Source: Athalassotoga sp964433875
GTDB taxonomy: Bacteria > Thermotogota > Thermotogae > Mesoaciditogales > Mesoaciditogaceae
NCBI GenBank assembly: GCA_964433875.1
Contig: CAYSSO010000038.1
Location: 1-13,118 of the forward strand
Length of the DNA: 13,118 nucleotides
Direction: 5' to 3'
Shown: piece by piece, positions 11,129-13,118 of the stretch
How positions within the stretch are numbered: position 1 is the stretch's first letter
Layout: each line of letters begins with the position of its first letter
Notes under the pieces: model-generated
Databases searched by the model: none
What the model saw: only the letters and a program-made list of their open reading frames with translations
What the model was told of the DNA's origin: nothing
Made by a program: the position numbers and the translations under genes

Positions 11129-13118
11129 ATTACTTTCATGTTGGAATATCTAAATATCCAATACAATCTCTTGTTTACTCTTATGATGGAGAAATAGAAG
11201 ATGGATCCCGCGTTTTCGTAGACATAAGAGGAAGAAAGCATCTGGGGTACGTAATCGGAAAAGCCGAGAAACCTGAATTCAACGTGAAAAGTATACTGGA
11301 AGTTGTGGACAAAACCTCTTACATAGATCAAAAGATGATGCTTTTAATAAAAGAATCGTCATTCAAATACATGGTTCCAATCGGCGAGGTTATGGATTTG
11401 TGCTTTCCACCATTTAGATTCAAAGGAAAAAGTATCAAAGCCGAAGGAGCCGGCAAATACGTGGCTTTGAAGGTATCGCTTTCCGATCTTTTGAAATTTA
11501 GATTCACATTCGAAGAGACAAAGATAATAGAATTCTTGCTTGAAAACGGAATTGCCGAATACTCGTATATTTCTCGTAATTTTTCAAAAAATGCCTTAAA
11601 ATCCCTAATCGATAAAAATTTTTTGGTCTTAACCAATATTTCAGACCAGCAAATCGTAAATCTTACTCCTACACAAAAAGACATCGTTATGTCAATACTT
11701 AAAAACCCTTCTAAACCTCATCTCATTCATGGTATAACGGGATCTGGAAAGACGGAAATATATTTTGAGATCGCCGATAAGATTGTCAAAAGTGGCAAAA
11801 AAGTGCTTATCCTTGTGCCTGAAATAATACTCACACCTCAATTGATGGTAAGGACAAGAAAGAGATTTCCCAATGCAAGGGTTGGAATGTATCACAGTGC
11901 CCTTGGATCTTCAAGAAAGCTCGAATGGGATGAGGCTGTCAGTGGAAGGTTGGACATTCTTCTTGGCACAAGAAGTGCTGTGTGGGTGCCGATGAAAGAT
12001 ATAGGCTTGATAGTCGTTGATGAAGAGCAAGACGAATCGTACAAACAATATGCGATGAGGCCTTATTACAATGCCGTTGAAGTTGCCGAAAGGCGTGCTC
12101 AAATAGAGGAGGCCATCTTCGTTCTCTCGTCGGCTACTCCAAGAATAGAGACCTATTACAAATGCATGACCGGCTCTTACGAACTTCACAGGATCGCAGA
12201 ACGTACTGTCGGAGAGATTCCCGAAATTACCGTTGTGAAAACAAGCGGTACGATATTTTCAAATTTGATGATTTCGCGCATAGAACAGACCATCAAAAAA
12301 GGGAATCAGGTCTTTCTATTTGTCCCAAAGAAAGGATTTGCAAGCAGGGTACAGTGCGTAGACTGTGGCTATATTTTCAAATGCCCGAATTGTGACGTGC
12401 CTATGACGTATCATAAGATAGATGGGACTTTGAAATGCCATTATTGCGGGCACGTCGAGCCATTTCCAGTTGTATGTCCTGTCTGCGGATCTTCAAAGAT
12501 AAAAAAAGGAGGAATAGGGACAGAAAGAGTCGAGCACGAAATCGCCAGATTATTTCCGGGCGCGAGGGTTAAAAGGATGGACAGAGAAGAAGTCAAGGAT
12601 ATAGGATCTGTAGAGAGTACGCTCGACGGAATTTCAAAAAGAGAATACGAGATAGTTGTTGGAACAAAGATGATAACTAAAGGTCTTGATTTTCCAAACA
12701 TAGGCCTTGTGGGAGTCATCGATGCTGATCATTCACTCGGGATACCGGACTTCAGATCGAATGAGCGTACATTTCAATTGCTCTCTCAGGTTAGCGGAAG
12801 GGCCGGAAGAGGAGTAAGAGGGGAGGTTGTAATCCAGACAATGGATCCGGCCAACCCAACGATAAAAGCCGTCGAAAATCAGGATTATGAATCATTTTAT
12901 CTTTCAGAAATAGAAAGAAGAAGAGTCTCGGGTTATCCTCCTTTTAAGGAACTCATACTTATAACCTCTGAAAGCGTTTCTGAGAAAGAGGCTTTTGAGA
13001 ACATAGAAAAGGTTAAATCTTTAATAATAAATGGCCCATTTGAAGTGCTCGGACCGGCAGAATCTCCCATCTTCAAATTGATGTCAAAGTACAGATACCA
13101 ACTTCTTCTAAAATGCGA
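11125..13118 (+). CDS. priA: Primosomal protein N' (replication restart helicase PriA), 3' end missing
   Basis: 664 residues lie in the window and the frame is open at the right edge. PriA reloads the replicative helicase at stalled forks. In order: the N-terminal 3'-end-binding domain (VGISKYPIQSLVYSYDGEIEDGSRVFVDIRGRKHLGYVIG), a winged-helix region (about 130-175), Walker A G-I-T-G-S-G-K-T (203-210, K209), motif II D-E-E-Q (299-302), L-S-S-A-T-P (332-337), and eight cysteines in four C-x-x-C pairs (411/414, 420/423, 438/441, 451/454) for two zinc sites. Then come motif V GTKMITKGLDFPN and motif VI Q-V-S-G-R-A-G-R-G. Motif II normally reads DEEH, and the usual R-R-G-Y-A segment reads K-K-G-F-A. 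ATG 11125 overlaps the manA stop by 4 nt, so translation is probably coupled. The protein is divergent but all core elements are intact. Confidence 0.96.
   Translation, partial: MNYFHVGISKYPIQSLVYSYDGEIEDGSRVFVDIRGRKHLGYVIGKAEKPEFNVKSILEVVDKTSYIDQKMMLLIKESSFKYMVPIGEVMDLCFPPFRFKGKSIKAEGAGKYVALKVSLSDLLKFRFTFEETKIIEFLLENGIAEYSYISRNFSKNALKSLIDKNFLVLTNISDQQIVNLTPTQKDIVMSILKNPSKPHLIHGITGSGKTEIYFEIADKIVKSGKKVLILVPEIILTPQLMVRTRKRFPNARVGMYHSALGSSRKLEWDEAVSGRLDILLGTRSAVWVPMKDIGLIVVDEEQDESYKQYAMRPYYNAVEVAERRAQIEEAIFVLSSATPRIETYYKCMTGSYELHRIAERTVGEIPEITVVKTSGTIFSNLMISRIEQTIKKGNQVFLFVPKKGFASRVQCVDCGYIFKCPNCDVPMTYHKIDGTLKCHYCGHVEPFPVVCPVCGSSKIKKGGIGTERVEHEIARLFPGARVKRMDREEVKDIGSVESTLDGISKREYEIVVGTKMITKGLDFPNIGLVGVIDADHSLGIPDFRSNERTFQLLSQVSGRAGRGVRGEVVIQTMDPANPTIKAVENQDYESFYLSEIERRRVSGYPPFKELILITSESVSEKEAFENIEKVKSLIINGPFEVLGPAESPIFKLMSKYRYQLLLKC

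Noticed and set aside
1..13118. Mobile element, CRISPR array, toxin-antitoxin or defence island
   Set aside because: No transposase, integrase, direct-repeat array or recognisable defence gene was seen; the macro domain alone is not enough to claim a defence role.

Overview
The window is a compact, gene-dense bacterial segment of low-to-moderate GC. It has strong AGGAGG-type ribosome binding sites, several TTG/GTG starts, heavy use of AGA/AGG (Arg) and ATA (Ile) codons, and genes packed with 1-nt gaps or 4-nt overlaps. The protein set includes a TM1816-like NifX-family protein, a TM0119-like acetamidase, a stand-alone pyruvate/oxaloacetate carboxyltransferase subunit, a divergent PriA and an HydB/NuoF-type N-terminus. 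This suggests an anaerobic thermophile of the Thermotogota, possibly a deep-branching lineage. That placement is inference from family resemblance; no marker gene here proves it. A run of 10 N at 4573-4582 shows that this is a draft scaffold.

Layout. (1) 1-143, minus: the start of a NuoF/HydB-like NADH-binding subunit that runs off the left edge. Its only plausible ATG is one base out of frame. (2) 289-2099, plus: a three-gene operon (SAM methyltransferase, alpha/beta hydrolase, NifX/FeMo-co-family protein) with a good extended -10 promoter and a terminator hairpin at the end. (3) 2122-2508, minus: a small protein with a very acidic tail, divergent from a cold-shock protein at 2689-2886, plus. 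(4) 2897-3331, plus: a type IV pilin-like protein with no ATG and no Shine-Dalgarno; its start lies inside the hairpin that should terminate the cold-shock transcript. (5) 7834 down to 3318, minus: one five-gene operon, queA - radC - carboxyltransferase - macro domain - acetamidase/formamidase. The last three genes are joined by 4-nt start/stop overlaps, and the macro gene contains the N gap. (6) 7932-13118, plus: a divergent operon, GH13 glycosidase - ABC-2 permease - mannose-6-phosphate isomerase - priA, with junctions of 1, 1 and -4 nt. priA runs off the right edge.

How the genes fit together. Most are housekeeping genes: tRNA queuosine synthesis, replication restart, RNA chaperone, sugar metabolism and C3/C4 carboxyl transfer. 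The operons mix unrelated functions, as is common in streamlined thermophiles. The most suggestive functional link is the translational coupling of a macro (ADP-ribose-binding) protein to an acetamidase/formamidase. The 5 kb divergent operons at 7834/7932 are driven from a 97-bp spacer in which one 10-bp palindrome supplies a TATAAT on both strands. I see no mobile element, CRISPR array, tRNA or rRNA, and no clear defence system or other wholly new system. The points worth checking are the pilin start, the NuoF-like start, the macro-acetamidase pair and a Walker B variant in PriA.
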